64,000 nt of DNA from positions 988,729-1,052,728 of the forward strand of contig NZ_JAROAU010000003.1 of NCBI RefSeq assembly GCF_029433855.1. Reading direction: 5' to 3'. This document shows, piece by piece, positions 33,758 to 44,359 of this stretch (within the stretch, counting starts at the first letter, position 1; each line of letters opens with the position of its first letter). This DNA is from Candidatus Kosakonia sp. 282A-S69 (GTDB lineage Bacteria > Pseudomonadota > Gammaproteobacteria > Enterobacterales > Enterobacteriaceae). The translations under genes were made by a program, and so were the position numbers. The notes under the pieces were generated by a model that worked only from the letters and a program-made list of their open reading frames with translations, did no database searches and was not told the origin of the DNA.

Positions 33758-34675
33758 ATGACACTCAGCCGAAAACTTGCCTGCTCAGTGGCGCTAATGG
33801 CCGCCGTAAGCTTACCGTTGCAGGCCGCAGAACCGATCAAAGTGGGATCGAAAATTGATACCGAAGGGGCGCTGCTTGGCAATATCATTTTGCAGGTACT
33901 GGAGAGCCACGGTGTAAAAACGGTCAATAAAGTGCAACTCGGCACCACGCCGGTGGTGCGTGGCGCGATTACTTCTGGCGAGCTGGATATCTACCCGGAG
34001 TACACCGGCAACGGGGCGTTTTTCTTTAAAGAGGAGAACGATCCGGCATGGAAAAATGCGCAGCAGGGCTACGAGAAGGTGAAAAAACTCGATGCGGAGA
34101 AGAACAAGCTTATCTGGCTGACGCCTGCTCCGGCCAATAACACCTGGACTATCGCCGTGCGTCAGGATCTGGCGCAGAAGAACAAACTCGCCTCCCTCGA
34201 CGATCTCAGCCGTTACCTGAAAGCGGGCGGCGAGTTCAAACTGGCCGCCTCGGCGGAGTTTATTGAGCGTGCCGATGCGCTGCCTGCCTTTGAAAAAGCC
34301 TACGGCTTCGATCTGAAACAGGATCAGCTGCTGTCGCTGGCCGGGGGGGATACGGCGGTGACGATCAAAGCGGCGGCCCAGCAAACCTCCGGCGTGAACG
34401 CGGCGATGGCCTACGGCACCGACGGGCCGGTGGCGGCGCTCGGCTTGCAGACGTTGAGCGATCCGAAAGGCGTACAGCCGATCTACGCCCCGACGCCGGT
34501 GGTGCGTGAAGCGGTGCTGAAAGCCTACCCGGAGCTGGAGAGCTGGCTGAAGCCGGTCTTTGCCAGCCTCGATGAGAAGACCCTGCAGAAGCTGAATGCC
34601 AGCATCGCGGTGGAGGGGCTGGATGCGAAGAGAGTCGCAGCGGATTACCTGAAAGAAAAAGGCCTGGTGAAGTAA
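33758..34675 (+). CDS. osmF: Periplasmic binding protein OsmF (YehZ)
   Basis: Substrate-binding protein of the YehZYXW ABC transporter, OpuAC/QAT family, reported to bind glycine betaine with low affinity. 305 residues, as in E. coli. Signal peptide to about residue 23 (ending LQAAE) then VGSKIDTEGALLGNIILQV. A CTACGCTT element near 33702-33709 resembles an RpoS-type -10, in line with osmotic and stationary-phase control in E. coli. First gene of osmF-yehY-yehX-yehW. Confidence 0.96.
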   Translation: MTLSRKLACSVALMAAVSLPLQAAEPIKVGSKIDTEGALLGNIILQVLESHGVKTVNKVQLGTTPVVRGAITSGELDIYPEYTGNGAFFFKEENDPAWKNAQQGYEKVKKLDAEKNKLIWLTPAPANNTWTIAVRQDLAQKNKLASLDDLSRYLKAGGEFKLAASAEFIERADALPAFEKAYGFDLKQDQLLSLAGGDTAVTIKAAAQQTSGVNAAMAYGTDGPVAALGLQTLSDPKGVQPIYAPTPVVREAVLKAYPELESWLKPVFASLDEKTLQKLNASIAVEGLDAKRVAADYLKEKGLVK

Positions 34676-34681
34676 CGCGTG

Positions 34682-35836
34682 ATGGAGGGATCGAGACGCT
34701 GCCACAACCGCGTGCTGTTGCTGCTGGTTGTACTGGGAGGGCTGGCGGCGTGGCTGCCGTTTATTAACTATGCGCCAAACCGGCTGGTTTCCGGGGAGGG
34801 GCGTGCGCTGTGGCAGCTCTTTAGCGGCCTGTGGCTGCTTGCGCCGGCGCTGCTGCTGATCCTCTGCTTTACGCCGGGGCGCGGGGCGCAGGCGGCAACG
34901 CTGCTGCTGGCGGAACTTCTCTTCTGCCTGCTGGTGTGGAGCGCAGGTCGTGCGGCGACGGAGCTTGCCCAGAGCGGTAGCGCGCTGGCCCGCACCTCGC
35001 CCGGCAGCGGCTTATGGCTATGGCTGGCGCTCAGCCTGCTGGCCTGTAGCGATGCCATTCGCCGTCTTGTTGCTCACCCGGTATGGCGCTGGTTACTGCA
35101 TGTGCAGATTTGGCTGCCGCCGCTCTGGCTGCTGCTCAGCGGCGAGCTGGATAACCTCTCGCTGCTGCATGAGTACCGCAACCGCCAGGAGGTATTTGAT
35201 GATGCGCTGGCGCAGCACTTAACCTTACTGTTCGGCACGTTGCTGCCGGCGTTAGTCATCGGTTTCGCGCTCGGGCTCTGGTGCTATCGCCATCCGGCGC
35301 GGCAGGGGCCGGTCTTCACCGCCCTCAATATTATTCAGACTATCCCCTCGGTGGCGCTGTTTGGCCTGTTGATCGCACCGCTCGCCGGGCTGGCGCAGCA
35401 CTTCCCATGGCTTGCATCTTTAGGCATCGCCGGTACCGGCATCACGCCAGCGCTGATTGCGCTTATTCTCTATGCCCTGTTACCGCTGGTGCGCGGCGTG
35501 GTCGCCGGGCTGAACGAGGTTTCCGCCGATGTGCTGGAGAGCGCGCAGGCAATGGGTATGAGCGCTGTACAGCGCTTCTGGCAGGTGCGGATTCCGCTGG
35601 CGCTGCCGCTGTTACTGCGTAGCCTGCGGGTCGTGGCGGTGCAGACGGTTGGCATGGCGGTGATCGCCGCGCTGATTGGCGCAGGCGGCTTTGGCGCGCT
35701 GGTCTTCCAGGGGCTGCTCAGCAGCGCGCTGGATTTGGTGCTGCTTGGGGTGATCCCGGTTATCGGCCTGGCGGTGGTGATTGACGCCCTGTTTGGCCTC
35801 GCCCTCGCGCTGTTGAAGGTAAAACACCATGATTGA
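34682..35836 (+). CDS. yehY: ABC transporter permease YehY
   Basis: Inner-membrane permease of the OsmF/YehYXW system, 384 residues (385 in E. coli). About seven N-terminal hydrophobic segments plus a C-terminal BPD_transp_1 domain with the EAA-type loop [20 protein letters not shown]. The start is at ATG 34682, directly preceded by an in-frame GTG (34679) that would add one residue. Overlaps yehX by 8 bases, indicating translational coupling. Confidence 0.93.
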   Translation: MEGSRRCHNRVLLLLVVLGGLAAWLPFINYAPNRLVSGEGRALWQLFSGLWLLAPALLLILCFTPGRGAQAATLLLAELLFCLLVWSAGRAATELAQSGSALARTSPGSGLWLWLALSLLACSDAIRRLVAHPVWRWLLHVQIWLPPLWLLLSGELDNLSLLHEYRNRQEVFDDALAQHLTLLFGTLLPALVIGFALGLWCYRHPARQGPVFTALNIIQTIPSVALFGLLIAPLAGLAQHFPWLASLGIAGTGITPALIALILYALLPLVRGVVAGLNEVSADVLESAQAMGMSAVQRFWQVRIPLALPLLLRSLRVVAVQTVGMAVIAALIGAGGFGALVFQGLLSSALDLVLLGVIPVIGLAVVIDALFGLALALLKVKHHD

Positions 35837-36776
35837 ATTTCACAACGTTTCCAAAACCTTTGCCGGGCAGCGGGCGGTAAACCAGCTCAATTTGCAGATG
35901 AAAACCGGCGCCTTTTCGGTGCTTATCGGTACTTCCGGCTCGGGAAAATCGACCACCCTGAAGATGATTAACCGCCTTGTCGAACACGATGAGGGAACCA
36001 TCACCTTCGCCGGAGAGGAGATCCGCAGCCTGCCGGTGCTCGAACTGCGCCGCCGCATGGGCTACGCCATTCAGTCGATCGGGCTTTTTCCCCACTGGAC
36101 GGTCGCGCAGAACATCGCCACGGTGCTGCAACTGCAAAAGTGGTCGCGCGGCAAGCGCGACGCACGGGTGGAAGAGCTGATGGCGCTGCTCGGGCTGGAG
36201 CCGGGGCTGCGCGACCGTTTCCCGCACCAGCTTTCCGGCGGGCAGCAGCAGCGTGTCGGCGTCGCCCGCGCGCTGGCCGCCGACCCGGAAGTGCTGCTGA
36301 TGGATGAACCCTTCGGCGCGCTCGACCCCGTTACCCGCAGCGCTCTGCAACAGGAGATGGTGCGCATACATCGCCTGCTCGGGCGCACCATCGTGCTGGT
36401 GACCCATGATATTGATGAAGCGCTGCAGTTAGCCGATCACCTGGTATTGATGGATGGCGGCAACGTCGTCCAGCAGGGGACACCGCTGGAGATGCTGACC
36501 GCGCCGCAAAGTGGTTTTGTGCGCGAGTTTTTTGGCCGCAGCGAGCTGGGCGTGCGCCTGCTCTCCCTGCGCCAGGTGCGCGACTATCTGCGTAACGAAC
36601 CGGTCAGCCACGGCGAACCGTTGCAGGCGCAAATGAGCCTGCGTGAGGCACTCTCAGCCTTTGTCGCCCAGCGCTGCGAGGTGTTGCCGGTGCAGGATGC
36701 CAACGGGCAGCCCTGCGGCAGCCTCCATTTTCGCGATCTGTTACACGGGGAGGTGGGGCGTGAAAAGAGTGCGTGA
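35829..36776 (+). CDS. yehX: ABC transporter ATPase YehX
   Basis: ATP-binding subunit of the YehZYXW transporter, 315 residues (308 in E. coli). Walker [10 protein letters not shown] (residues ~36-44), Q-loop in [12 protein letters not shown], signature LSGGQQQR, Walker [13 protein letters not shown] and the H-loop THD. The C-terminal ~70 residues look like a CBS-type regulatory region ([20 protein letters not shown]), common in osmoprotectant ATPases. Overlaps yehY (8 bases) and yehW (17 bases). Confidence 0.95.
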   Translation: MIEFHNVSKTFAGQRAVNQLNLQMKTGAFSVLIGTSGSGKSTTLKMINRLVEHDEGTITFAGEEIRSLPVLELRRRMGYAIQSIGLFPHWTVAQNIATVLQLQKWSRGKRDARVEELMALLGLEPGLRDRFPHQLSGGQQQRVGVARALAADPEVLLMDEPFGALDPVTRSALQQEMVRIHRLLGRTIVLVTHDIDEALQLADHLVLMDGGNVVQQGTPLEMLTAPQSGFVREFFGRSELGVRLLSLRQVRDYLRNEPVSHGEPLQAQMSLREALSAFVAQRCEVLPVQDANGQPCGSLHFRDLLHGEVGREKSA

Positions 36777-37497
36777 CCCGCTGCTCTGGCTGCTGGCGTT
36801 GTTTATCGCGCTGCTATTCGGGATGCCCCATAGCGCGCCGCTGTTTAGCGCACTCTTTCCGCAACTCCCGCGCCCGGTCTATTTGCAAGAGAGTTTTGTC
36901 GCGCTGACGATGGCCCACTTCTCGCTGGTGGCGCTCTCAAGCGTTATTGCGGTAGCCATTGGTATGGGGGTTGGCATTGCCGTAACGCGGCCCGGCGGGC
37001 ACGAGTTTCGTCCGCTGGCAGAAACCATCGCCGCTGTCGGGCAGACTTTTCCGCCGGTCGCGGTGCTGGCAATTGCGGTGCCGGTGATGGGGTTTGGCAC
37101 AGCGCCTGCGATTATTGCGCTGGTGCTCTATGGTGTGCTGCCGGTTTTACAAGGAACGCTGGCGGGCATCGCTGCGGTTCCGGCAAGCGTAGAGAGCGTG
37201 GCGCAGGGGATGGGGATGAGCGGCTGGCAGCGGTTAAGCAAAGTGGAACTGCCGCTGGCCGCACCGCTGATTGTCGCCGGGGTTCGCACCTCGGTGATTA
37301 TCAATATCGGTACGGCAACCATCGCCTCTACGGTCGGGGCAAGCACGCTGGGAACGCCGATCATCATCGGCCTGAGCGGGTTTAATACGGCCTATATTGT
37401 GCAGGGGGCAGTGCTGGTGGCGCTGGCGGCCATCATTGTTGACAGGGGATTTGAACGGCTGACGCTGCGGCTCAACCGGCACCGCCGCGCACGATAA
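36760..37497 (+). CDS. yehW: ABC transporter permease YehW
   Basis: Second inner-membrane permease of the OsmF system, 245 residues (243 in E. coli). BPD_transp_1 domain with about six membrane segments and EAA loop [25 protein letters not shown]. Start is the GTG at 36760, six bases after GGGAGG; it lies inside the end of yehX. The longer upstream frame is just the yehX shadow. Its 3' end overlaps the 3' end of the convergent small gene yohO by 26 bases. Confidence 0.94.
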   Translation: MKRVRDPLLWLLALFIALLFGMPHSAPLFSALFPQLPRPVYLQESFVALTMAHFSLVALSSVIAVAIGMGVGIAVTRPGGHEFRPLAETIAAVGQTFPPVAVLAIAVPVMGFGTAPAIIALVLYGVLPVLQGTLAGIAAVPASVESVAQGMGMSGWQRLSKVELPLAAPLIVAGVRTSVIINIGTATIASTVGASTLGTPIIIGLSGFNTAYIVQGAVLVALAAIIVDRGFERLTLRLNRHRRAR

Positions 37498-37585
37498 ATG
37501 AATAACCAGCCAGCATTACGCCACCGATCCCGCCGATGGCCATCAGCAGAAAGATCGCGATGACAAGAATTTTACCAGACTTCAT
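37472..37585 (-). CDS. yohO: Tiny membrane protein YohO
   Basis: 37-residue single-span membrane protein: [20 protein letters not shown], then [17 protein letters not shown]. It matches E. coli YohO (35 residues) in its core ([17 protein letters not shown]). AAGGAG stands 6 bases before the ATG. The last nine codons overlap the end of yehW on the other strand. Function unknown. It lies just downstream of mlrA on the same strand. Confidence 0.9.
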   Translation of the reverse strand: MKSGKILVIAIFLLMAIGGIGGVMLAGYSFIVRGGAG

Positions 37586-37645
37586 CTCAGGCTCCTTTAA
37601 AGTGAGGCCGGCATTATAAAGGCATTGTGAGTTGTTAATGAAACA

Positions 37646-38380
37646 TTAAATGCCGAGAAGCCACACCTGATGCCCGGACTCCTGCCAGGCTTGCAGCTGC
37701 TGCTGCTGCGCAGGAGAGGGGGATTCGCCGCACCACACCAGCAGCATCTGGCCTTTGAACATCTCCGGGTGAAACTGGGTGAAAGGGTGCGCAAGAATGC
37801 CGACCTGCCACTCCTGCTGGCTGGCGATCCAGCCTTCGATCCACATCCGCGTGCTGTCCTGCACGTCCCAGCCTACTACCAGCGCCGGGCGGCCATGGGT
37901 CTGCTGCCGCGATGCCGATAAGTTCCCGGCAATCAGGCTAATCAGAATGCCATCCAGCAGACTCAGCTTCGCCAGGTAGGCGGGGCGCGTGCCCTGCAAC
38001 CGAGCGCGTACAGGGTTGATCAGATGGTGCGCCAGCGTCTTTGCCGGATGGTCGCGCATCAGTTCGCTTAGCCACTGCTGAAGGGTGTGACTCTCTCTTT
38101 TTTGCAGCAGGTGTAATGCGCGCTCCTGATGGCTAAGCCAGACGTCGTGGCGCTTGTCGCTGCTGTTCGCCAGCAGGGCCTGGACTTTACTGACCTGCAC
38201 GCCCGATTCAACCCAGCGCTGAATTTCACGGATACGATCGATGTCCGCCTCGGTAAAGAGCCGGTGGCCGCCATCCGTGCGTTGCGGGGTTAACAAACCG
38301 TAGCGGCGTTGCCACGCACGCAGTGTGACGGGGTTGATATCGCATAACAGAGCAACTTCACCAATCGTGTAAAGTGCCAT
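37646..38380 (-). CDS. mlrA: MerR-type curli regulator MlrA
   Basis: MerR-family activator of csgD, hence of curli and biofilm matrix, in E. coli and Salmonella. 244 residues (243 in E. coli). N-terminal MerR HTH (YTIGEVALLCDINPVTLRAW, RYGLL, GGHRLFTEADIDRI), then a C-terminal sensor-like domain with a DVQDS motif, lacking cobalamin-binding histidines. GGAG precedes the ATG. Divergent from btsSR, with a 219-base shared control region. Confidence 0.95.
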   Translation of the reverse strand: MALYTIGEVALLCDINPVTLRAWQRRYGLLTPQRTDGGHRLFTEADIDRIREIQRWVESGVQVSKVQALLANSSDKRHDVWLSHQERALHLLQKRESHTLQQWLSELMRDHPAKTLAHHLINPVRARLQGTRPAYLAKLSLLDGILISLIAGNLSASRQQTHGRPALVVGWDVQDSTRMWIEGWIASQQEWQVGILAHPFTQFHPEMFKGQMLLVWCGESPSPAQQQQLQAWQESGHQVWLLGI

Positions 38381-38599
38381 GATCTCTCCTTTGCTTCCCG
38401 AATGCCGATGTAACTGTAGCCCTTATTTAGGTTTGAAAACAACAACCTTAACGAAGTGTTTACTCTTTGTTCATAACTGCCTATACCCTGGCACAATATG
38501 TGATTGAGAGCACGAATTTCTCTTTTTTTAACGCCTGACGAAGAAACCGCTGCCGACTCGCTGTATGTTACGCGCTTTATGTGATGCGGTGTGGCGGAT

Positions 38600-40288
38600 A
38601 TGTACGAGTTCAATCTGGTGTTGCTGCTGCTTCAGCAGATGTGTGTATTTCTGGTGATCGCCTGGCTGATGAGCAAAACGCGCCTCTTTATCCCGCTGAT
38701 CCAGGTCACTGTGCGCCTGCCGCACAAGCTGCTCTGTTACGTCACCTTCTCCATTTTCTGCATTCTCGGCACTTATTTCGGCCTGCACATTGAAGACTCT
38801 ATCGCCAACACCCGCGCGATTGGCGCGGTGATGGGCGGCCTGCTCGGAGGCCCGCTGGTCGGCGGGCTGGTGGGGCTCACCGGCGGGCTGCACCGCTACT
38901 CAATGGGCGGCATGACCGCGCTGAGCTGCATGTTCTCAACCTTTATCGAAGGGCTGCTCGGTGGGCTGGTGCACAGTTTTCTTATCAAACGCGGGCGCAC
39001 CGACCGCGTGTTTAACCCCTTTACCGCCGGGGCAGTCACCTGCGTGGCGGAGCTATTACAGATGGTGATCATCCTGCTGATTGCCCGCCCCTTCGAAAGC
39101 GCGCTGCATTTAGTGCAGAGCATCGCCGCGCCGATGATGGTGACCAATACCGTCGGCGCGGCGCTCTTTATGCGCATCCTGCTTGATAAGCGCGCAATGT
39201 TTGAAAAATACACCTCGGCCTTTTCCGCTACGGCGCTGAAAGTGGCAGCCTCCACCGAAGGCATTCTGCGCCAGGGGTTTAATGAAGAGAACAGCATGAG
39301 GGTGGCGCAGGTGCTCTATCAGGAGCTGGATATCGGCGCGGTGGCGATCACCGATCGCGAGCGGCTGCTGGCCTTTACCGGCGCGGGGGACGACCACCAT
39401 CTGCCGGGGCGGCCCATCTCCTCTGTCTGGACGCAGCGGGCGATTGAGACCGGCGAAGTGGTCTATGCCGATGGTAATGAGGTGCCGTACCGCTGCTCGC
39501 TTCACCCGCAGTGCAAACTGGGCTCGACGCTGGTGATCCCGCTGCGCGGTGAAAATCAGCGCGTGGTCGGTACCATCAAACTTTATGAGGCGAAAAACCG
39601 CCTCTTTAGCTCCATCAACCGCACGCTGGGGGAGGGGATTGCGCAGCTGCTCTCGGCGCAGATCCTCGCCGGGCAGTATGAGCGGCAAAAAGCGCTCCTC
39701 ACCCAATCGGAGATCAAACTTCTGCATGCGCAGGTCAACCCGCACTTCCTGTTTAATGCGCTCAACACCATTAAAGCGGTGATCCGCCGTGACGGCGATG
39801 AGGCCGGGCTGCTGGTGCAGTATCTCTCGACCTTTTTTCGTAAGAACTTGAAACGTCCCGCAGAAATCGTCACCCTTGCGGATGAGATTGAGCATGTGAA
39901 TGCCTATCTGCAGATCGAAAAAGCGCGTTTTCAGTCGCGATTGCAGATAAGGCTTGAGGTGCCGGAAGCGCTGGCGCACCTACATTTGCCCGCCTTCACG
40001 CTGCAACCGATTGTCGAAAACGCGATTAAACATGGCACGTCTCAGCTGCTGGGCGTGGGCGAGATCACCCTGCGTGCCAGCCAGCAGGCGCAGCATCTGA
40101 TCCTGGATATTGAGGATAACGCCGGGCTTTATCAGCCGAAAAAGGACGCCGGTGGCTTAGGGATGAGTCTCGTCGATAAGCGGCTGCGCGCCCGTTTTGG
40201 TGACGAGTGCGGCATCAGCATCGCCTGCGAGCCGGATCTTTTTACCCGCATTACCTTACGACTCCCTCTGGAGGAAGAGGCATGTTAA
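38600..40288 (+). CDS. btsS: Sensor histidine kinase BtsS (YehU)
   Basis: LytS-type inner-membrane sensor kinase, a high-affinity pyruvate receptor in E. coli. 562 residues (561). The 5TMR-LYT membrane domain ([20 protein letters not shown]), then a GAF domain (about 230-360), then the HisK domain with phospho-acceptor His382 in VNPHFLFN, and N-box VENAIKH. ATG 38600 is taken as the start (homologs begin MYDFN); GTG 38591 is possible. btsR overlaps by 7 bases. The known target gene btsT is not in the window. Confidence 0.95.
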   Translation: MYEFNLVLLLLQQMCVFLVIAWLMSKTRLFIPLIQVTVRLPHKLLCYVTFSIFCILGTYFGLHIEDSIANTRAIGAVMGGLLGGPLVGGLVGLTGGLHRYSMGGMTALSCMFSTFIEGLLGGLVHSFLIKRGRTDRVFNPFTAGAVTCVAELLQMVIILLIARPFESALHLVQSIAAPMMVTNTVGAALFMRILLDKRAMFEKYTSAFSATALKVAASTEGILRQGFNEENSMRVAQVLYQELDIGAVAITDRERLLAFTGAGDDHHLPGRPISSVWTQRAIETGEVVYADGNEVPYRCSLHPQCKLGSTLVIPLRGENQRVVGTIKLYEAKNRLFSSINRTLGEGIAQLLSAQILAGQYERQKALLTQSEIKLLHAQVNPHFLFNALNTIKAVIRRDGDEAGLLVQYLSTFFRKNLKRPAEIVTLADEIEHVNAYLQIEKARFQSRLQIRLEVPEALAHLHLPAFTLQPIVENAIKHGTSQLLGVGEITLRASQQAQHLILDIEDNAGLYQPKKDAGGLGMSLVDKRLRARFGDECGISIACEPDLFTRITLRLPLEEEAC

Positions 40289-41001
40289 GAGTGCTGATTG
40301 TTGATGACGAACCGCTGGCGCGGGAAATGTTGCGCAGCCTGCTACAGGAAGAGCGCGATATTGAGGTGGTGGGTGAGTGCGGTAACGCCATTGAAGGGAT
40401 TGGCGCGGTGCATACACTGCGCCCGGACGTGCTGTTCCTTGATATCCAGATGCCGCGCATCAGCGGGCTGGAGATGGTCGGCATGCTCGACCCCGACAAC
40501 CGGCCCTATGTCGTTTTTCTCACCGCTTTTGATGAGTATGCGGTGCAGGCATTTGAAGAGCACGCCTTTGACTACCTGCTTAAACCTATTGAAACGCAAC
40601 GGCTTAAGAAGACTCTCAACCGTTTACGTCACGATCGCGGTATGCAGGATGTGTCGCTGCTGGCGGAAAATCAGCAGCCGCTGAAGTTTATCCCCTGCAC
40701 CGGCCACAGCCGCATCTGGTTATTGCAAATGGAGGAGGTGGCGTTTGTCAGCAGCCGGATGAGCGGCGTCTATGTGACCAGCCACGAAGGCAAAGAGGGC
40801 TTTACCGAGCTGACGCTGCGCACGCTGGAGAGCCGCACGCCGCTGGTGCGCTGCCACCGGCAATATCTTGTCAATATGGCCTTCCTTAAGGAGATCCGCC
40901 TTGAGGATAATGGCCAGGCCGAGCTGCTGCTGCGCGATGGGCTGACGGTGCCGGTGAGTCGACGCTATCTGAAAAATTTAAAAGAGGCGTTGGGGTTGTA
41001 A
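40282..41001 (+). CDS. btsR: LytTR response regulator BtsR (YehT)
   Basis: Response regulator of the pyruvate-sensing BtsSR system, 239 residues, as in E. coli. REC domain with acidic cluster VDDE and phospho-acceptor Asp54 in LFLDIQMP; C-terminal LytTR DNA-binding domain (residues ~140-239, [12 protein letters not shown]). Activates the pyruvate transporter gene btsT in E. coli. Starts inside the last codons of btsS. Confidence 0.96.
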   Translation: MLRVLIVDDEPLAREMLRSLLQEERDIEVVGECGNAIEGIGAVHTLRPDVLFLDIQMPRISGLEMVGMLDPDNRPYVVFLTAFDEYAVQAFEEHAFDYLLKPIETQRLKKTLNRLRHDRGMQDVSLLAENQQPLKFIPCTGHSRIWLLQMEEVAFVSSRMSGVYVTSHEGKEGFTELTLRTLESRTPLVRCHRQYLVNMAFLKEIRLEDNGQAELLLRDGLTVPVSRRYLKNLKEALGL

Positions 41002-41053
41002 ATTCCTGCGCGATGCCTACACTGCGCGCTGGTTCATCATTTCGGAAAGAGAC

Positions 41054-41524
41054 ATGCTAAATAACGATATCCTGCGCAGCCTGCGTTACACCCTGCAGGT
41101 CGACAACACCGCGCTGGTGCGCATTCTGGCGCTGGCGGACACTGAAGTCACGGCTGAACAGCTGGTTCCGTGGCTGCGTAAAGAGGATGAGGACGGGTAT
41201 AAACCGTGCCCGGATATTGTGCTGTCGGCGTTTCTTAATGGGCTGATTTATGAAAAGCGCGGCAAAGATGAGAGCGCGCCGCCGCTCGCCATGGAGCGCA
41301 AGATCAACAACAACATCGTGCTGAAGAAGCTGCGTATCGCCTTCTCCTTAAAGACCGACGATATTCTGGCGATCCTCACCGAGCAGCAGTTCCGCGTCTC
41401 GATGCCGGAAATCACCGCAATGATGCGCTCCCCGGAGCATAAGAATTTCCGCGAATGCGGCGACCAGTTTTTGCGCTACTTCCTGCGCGGGCTGGCGGTA
41501 CGCGGTCAGAAGCCGAAGAGTTAA
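41054..41524 (+). CDS. yehS: DUF1456 protein YehS
   Basis: 156-residue soluble protein, same length as E. coli YehS, with two tandem DUF1456 repeats (NDILRSLRYTLQVDN and NNNIVLKKLRIAFSLKTDD) typical of the family. Function unknown. AAAGAGA lies before the ATG. Convergent with yehR. Confidence 0.93.
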   Translation: MLNNDILRSLRYTLQVDNTALVRILALADTEVTAEQLVPWLRKEDEDGYKPCPDIVLSAFLNGLIYEKRGKDESAPPLAMERKINNNIVLKKLRIAFSLKTDDILAILTEQQFRVSMPEITAMMRSPEHKNFRECGDQFLRYFLRGLAVRGQKPKS

Positions 41525-41540
41525 CCCGATTTTTAGCCCA

Positions 41541-41607
41541 TAAAAAAACCGCATACACGTGAGGTGATGCGGTTTAATTAGCCCGGCAGCACTCTGTGCT
41601 ACCGGGC
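41541..41607 (-). terminator. Two hairpins between convergent yehS and yehR
   Basis: Just after the yehR stop is a stem GCCCGG..GCAC/GTGC..CCGGGC (41581-41607, one mismatch). Next is AAACCGCAT/ATGCGGTTT (41546-41575), which on the minus strand is followed by seven T residues, so it is an intrinsic terminator for yehR. Confidence 0.75.
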
Positions 41608-41617
41608 AGTGAACGGC

Positions 41618-42073
41618 TTATTTCACTTCTTTAAAGCCGCGCGCTTTCAGCAACTCTTCGGACTGCTTCATGCTGATTTTACCGTTAACAGTACCGGTAA
41701 ACTCAGAACCCTGCAGGCTGTTCAGCTGAGCGAAGTCCACTTCGTTGTAATCGACTTCCAGCGTCTCCTGAGCATAGGTCTCTTCATACGCTACGCTCTC
41801 TTTCACCCCTTTCACGCTCTGGTATTTTTTGCTGATCGGATCCAGAACTTTCATCGCTTCTTCTTTGGTTTTCGCACCAATCGAGGAGTATTCGATTTTG
41901 TTCTTCGCGGTCTGACGCTCTACTTCATCACCCTTGTAGTAGTAAGTCAGCGTCACTTCCGTGCCGCCCGTCGCCCAGGTAAAAGTTTTGCTCTCTTCTT
42001 TATCACCACAGCCGGTCAGGCCAACAACTAAAGCGACAGAAAAGAGTGCTGCAATGATTTTGCTGAATTTCAC
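41618..42073 (-). CDS. yehR: DUF1307 lipoprotein YehR
   Basis: Lipoprotein of 151 residues (153 in E. coli). Signal peptide with lipobox LTGC at about residue 20-23, then GDKEESKTF, so the mature protein should be lipid-anchored, probably in the envelope. DUF1307; function unknown. The start codon is GTG at 42073, with GGGGAT upstream. In E. coli it neighbours yehP and yehQ, which are absent here, leaving a lone yehR. Confidence 0.92.
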   Translation of the reverse strand: MKFSKIIAALFSVALVVGLTGCGDKEESKTFTWATGGTEVTLTYYYKGDEVERQTAKNKIEYSSIGAKTKEEAMKVLDPISKKYQSVKGVKESVAYEETYAQETLEVDYNEVDFAQLNSLQGSEFTGTVNGKISMKQSEELLKARGFKEVK

Positions 42074-42163
42074 GATAATCCCCTATTTTCCATGTGAGGT
42101 AATGTTTTGTAAGACTGCGTATAACAGTATAGAAAAAGGCGCTGAATTCAGCGCCTTATTTTT

Positions 42164-44194
42164 TTATTTAACTTGCTGGCCCGCTTTTGCACCGCTATCG
42201 GGGCTTAACAGGAAGATATCGCTGCCGCCAGGACCGGCAGCCATCACCATCCCTTCAGAGATGCCAAAACGCATTTTGCGCGGCGCGAGGTTGGCAACCA
42301 TCACCGTCAGGCGGCCAATCAGCGCGCCCGGATCGGGGTAAGCGGAGCGAATGCCGGAGAAGACGTTGCGTTTTTCACCGTCGAGATCGAGCGTCAGGCG
42401 CAGCAGCTTATCTGAGCCTTCAACAAACTCGGCGTTCTCAATCAGCGCCACGCGCATATCGACTTTGGCGAAATCGTCAAAGCTGATGGTCTCCTGGATG
42501 GGGTTGTCAGCCAGCTCGCCCGTTGCCGGTGCGGCAGCGGCTTTCACTTCCTCTTTTGATGCCTCGACCAGCGCGTCGACCTGTTTCATCTCGATGCGGT
42601 TATAAAGCGCTTTAAACGGATTTACTTTATGGCCGAGCAGCGGTTCGTTAATCGCATCCCACGTCAGCGTGGTGTTAAGGAACGCTTCGGTGCGTGCAGC
42701 CAGCGACGGCAGAACGGGCTTCAGCCAGGTCATCAGGACGCGGAACAGGTTGATACCCATTGAGCAGATCGCCTGCAGATCGGCATCGCGACCCTCCTGC
42801 TTCGCGACAACCCACGGAGCTTGCTCATCAACATAGCGGTTCGCCACGTCGGCGAGCGCCATGATTTCGCGCACCGCTTTACCAAACTCGCGGCTCTCCC
42901 ACGCGCTGCCAATTGCAGCGGCGGCGTCGGTGAAGGTTTTGTAAAGCGCCGGATCGGCCAGCTCTGACGCCAGCACGCCGTCGAAGCGTTTAGCGATAAA
43001 GCCCGCGTTACGCGAAGCCAGGTTCACCACTTTGTTAACGATGTCGGCGTTTACGCGCTGGACAAAATCCTCCAGGTTGAGGTCGATATCATCAATGCGC
43101 GAGGAAAGCTTCGCGGTGTAGTAGTAGCGCAGGCTGTCGGCATCGAAATGGTTCAGCCAGGTGCTGGCTTTAATAAAGGTGCCGCGCGATTTGGACATCT
43201 TCGCGCCGTTAACCGTTACATAGCCGTGCACAAACAGGTTGGTCGGCTTGCGGAAACCGCTGCCTTCCAGCATCGCCGGCCAGAAGAGGCTGTGGAAATA
43301 GACGATATCTTTACCGATAAAGTGATAGAGCTCAGCGTCGGAATCCTTCTTCCACCAGTCGTCAAAGTTGAGATCGTCGCGTTTGTCGCACAGGTTTTTG
43401 AACGAGCCCATGTAGCCAATCGGCGCATCCAGCCAGACGTAGAAATATTTGCCCGGCGCGCCCGGAATTTCGAAGCCGAAGTAGGGCGCATCGCGGGAGA
43501 TATCCCACTGTTGCAGACCGGACTCGAACCACTCCTGCATTTTGTTCGCCACCTGCTCCTGCAGCGCGCCGCTGCGGGTCCACGCCTGCAGCATTTCGCT
43601 GAACGACGGAAGGTCGAAGAAGAAGTGTTCGGAATCACGCATTTCCGGCGTCGCACCGGAGACCACCGACTTCGGCTCAATCAGCTCGGTCGGGCTGTAG
43701 GTCGCGCCGCACACTTCGCAGTTATCGCCATACTGATCCGCCGCTTTACATTTCGGGCAGGTGCCCTTTACAAAGCGGTCCGGCAGGAACATGCCTTTTT
43801 CCGGATCGTAGAGCTGAGAGATGGTGCGGTTTTTGATAAACCCGTTCTCTTTCAGACGGGTATAGATAAGCTCGGCCAACTCGCGGTTCTCATCGCTGTG
43901 CGTTGAGTGGTAGTTGTCGTAGCTGATGTCGAAGCCAGCAAAATCGGTCTGATGCTCCTGACTCATTTCGCCAATCATCTGCTCCGGGGTGATCCCCAGC
44001 TGCTGTGCTTTCAGCATAATCGGCGTGCCGTGGGCATCGTCCGCGCAGATGAAGTTGACCTGGTGGCCGCGCATTCGCTGGTAACGGACCCAGACATCAG
44101 CCTGGATGTGCTCCAGCATATGGCCGAGGTGGATGGAGCCGTTGGCGTACGGCAGCGCGCACGTTACCAGAATTTTCTTCGCGACTTGAGTCAT
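42164..44194 (-). CDS. metG: Methionyl-tRNA synthetase MetG
   Basis: Charges tRNA-Met and initiator tRNA with methionine. 676 residues (677 in E. coli). Rossmann domain HIGH-type motif SIHLGH, the zinc-knuckle cysteines in GTCPKCK and [14 protein letters not shown] loop in AKMSKSRGT, anticodon-binding domain, then the C-terminal tRNA-binding dimerisation domain ([20 protein letters not shown]). The start at 44194 (MTQVAKKI) is set by homologs; an ATG at 44203 and a long open upstream frame also exist. Divergent from mrp. Confidence 0.97.
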   Translation of the reverse strand: MTQVAKKILVTCALPYANGSIHLGHMLEHIQADVWVRYQRMRGHQVNFICADDAHGTPIMLKAQQLGITPEQMIGEMSQEHQTDFAGFDISYDNYHSTHSDENRELAELIYTRLKENGFIKNRTISQLYDPEKGMFLPDRFVKGTCPKCKAADQYGDNCEVCGATYSPTELIEPKSVVSGATPEMRDSEHFFFDLPSFSEMLQAWTRSGALQEQVANKMQEWFESGLQQWDISRDAPYFGFEIPGAPGKYFYVWLDAPIGYMGSFKNLCDKRDDLNFDDWWKKDSDAELYHFIGKDIVYFHSLFWPAMLEGSGFRKPTNLFVHGYVTVNGAKMSKSRGTFIKASTWLNHFDADSLRYYYTAKLSSRIDDIDLNLEDFVQRVNADIVNKVVNLASRNAGFIAKRFDGVLASELADPALYKTFTDAAAAIGSAWESREFGKAVREIMALADVANRYVDEQAPWVVAKQEGRDADLQAICSMGINLFRVLMTWLKPVLPSLAARTEAFLNTTLTWDAINEPLLGHKVNPFKALYNRIEMKQVDALVEASKEEVKAAAAPATGELADNPIQETISFDDFAKVDMRVALIENAEFVEGSDKLLRLTLDLDGEKRNVFSGIRSAYPDPGALIGRLTVMVANLAPRKMRFGISEGMVMAAGPGGSDIFLLSPDSGAKAGQQVK

Positions 44195-44359
44195 AGTTGG
44201 CATTACATCTTCTTGAGAAAAAGGGGTTCCGATATTACCAAACCGCATCGATCTGCGCCAAGCGATAAGGGCATTAATCCATAAATGGATAATTATTCCC
44301 TTTGGGGTAAACTTGAGCGCTACAAATGTCGTTTTCAGAACAACTACAAAGGAGTCGGG

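Noticed and set aside
35760-36407. Possible frameshift or extra gene across the yehY-yehX overlap
   Set aside because: The 8-base and 17-base overlaps among yehY, yehX and yehW are normal translational coupling; all three proteins are full length.
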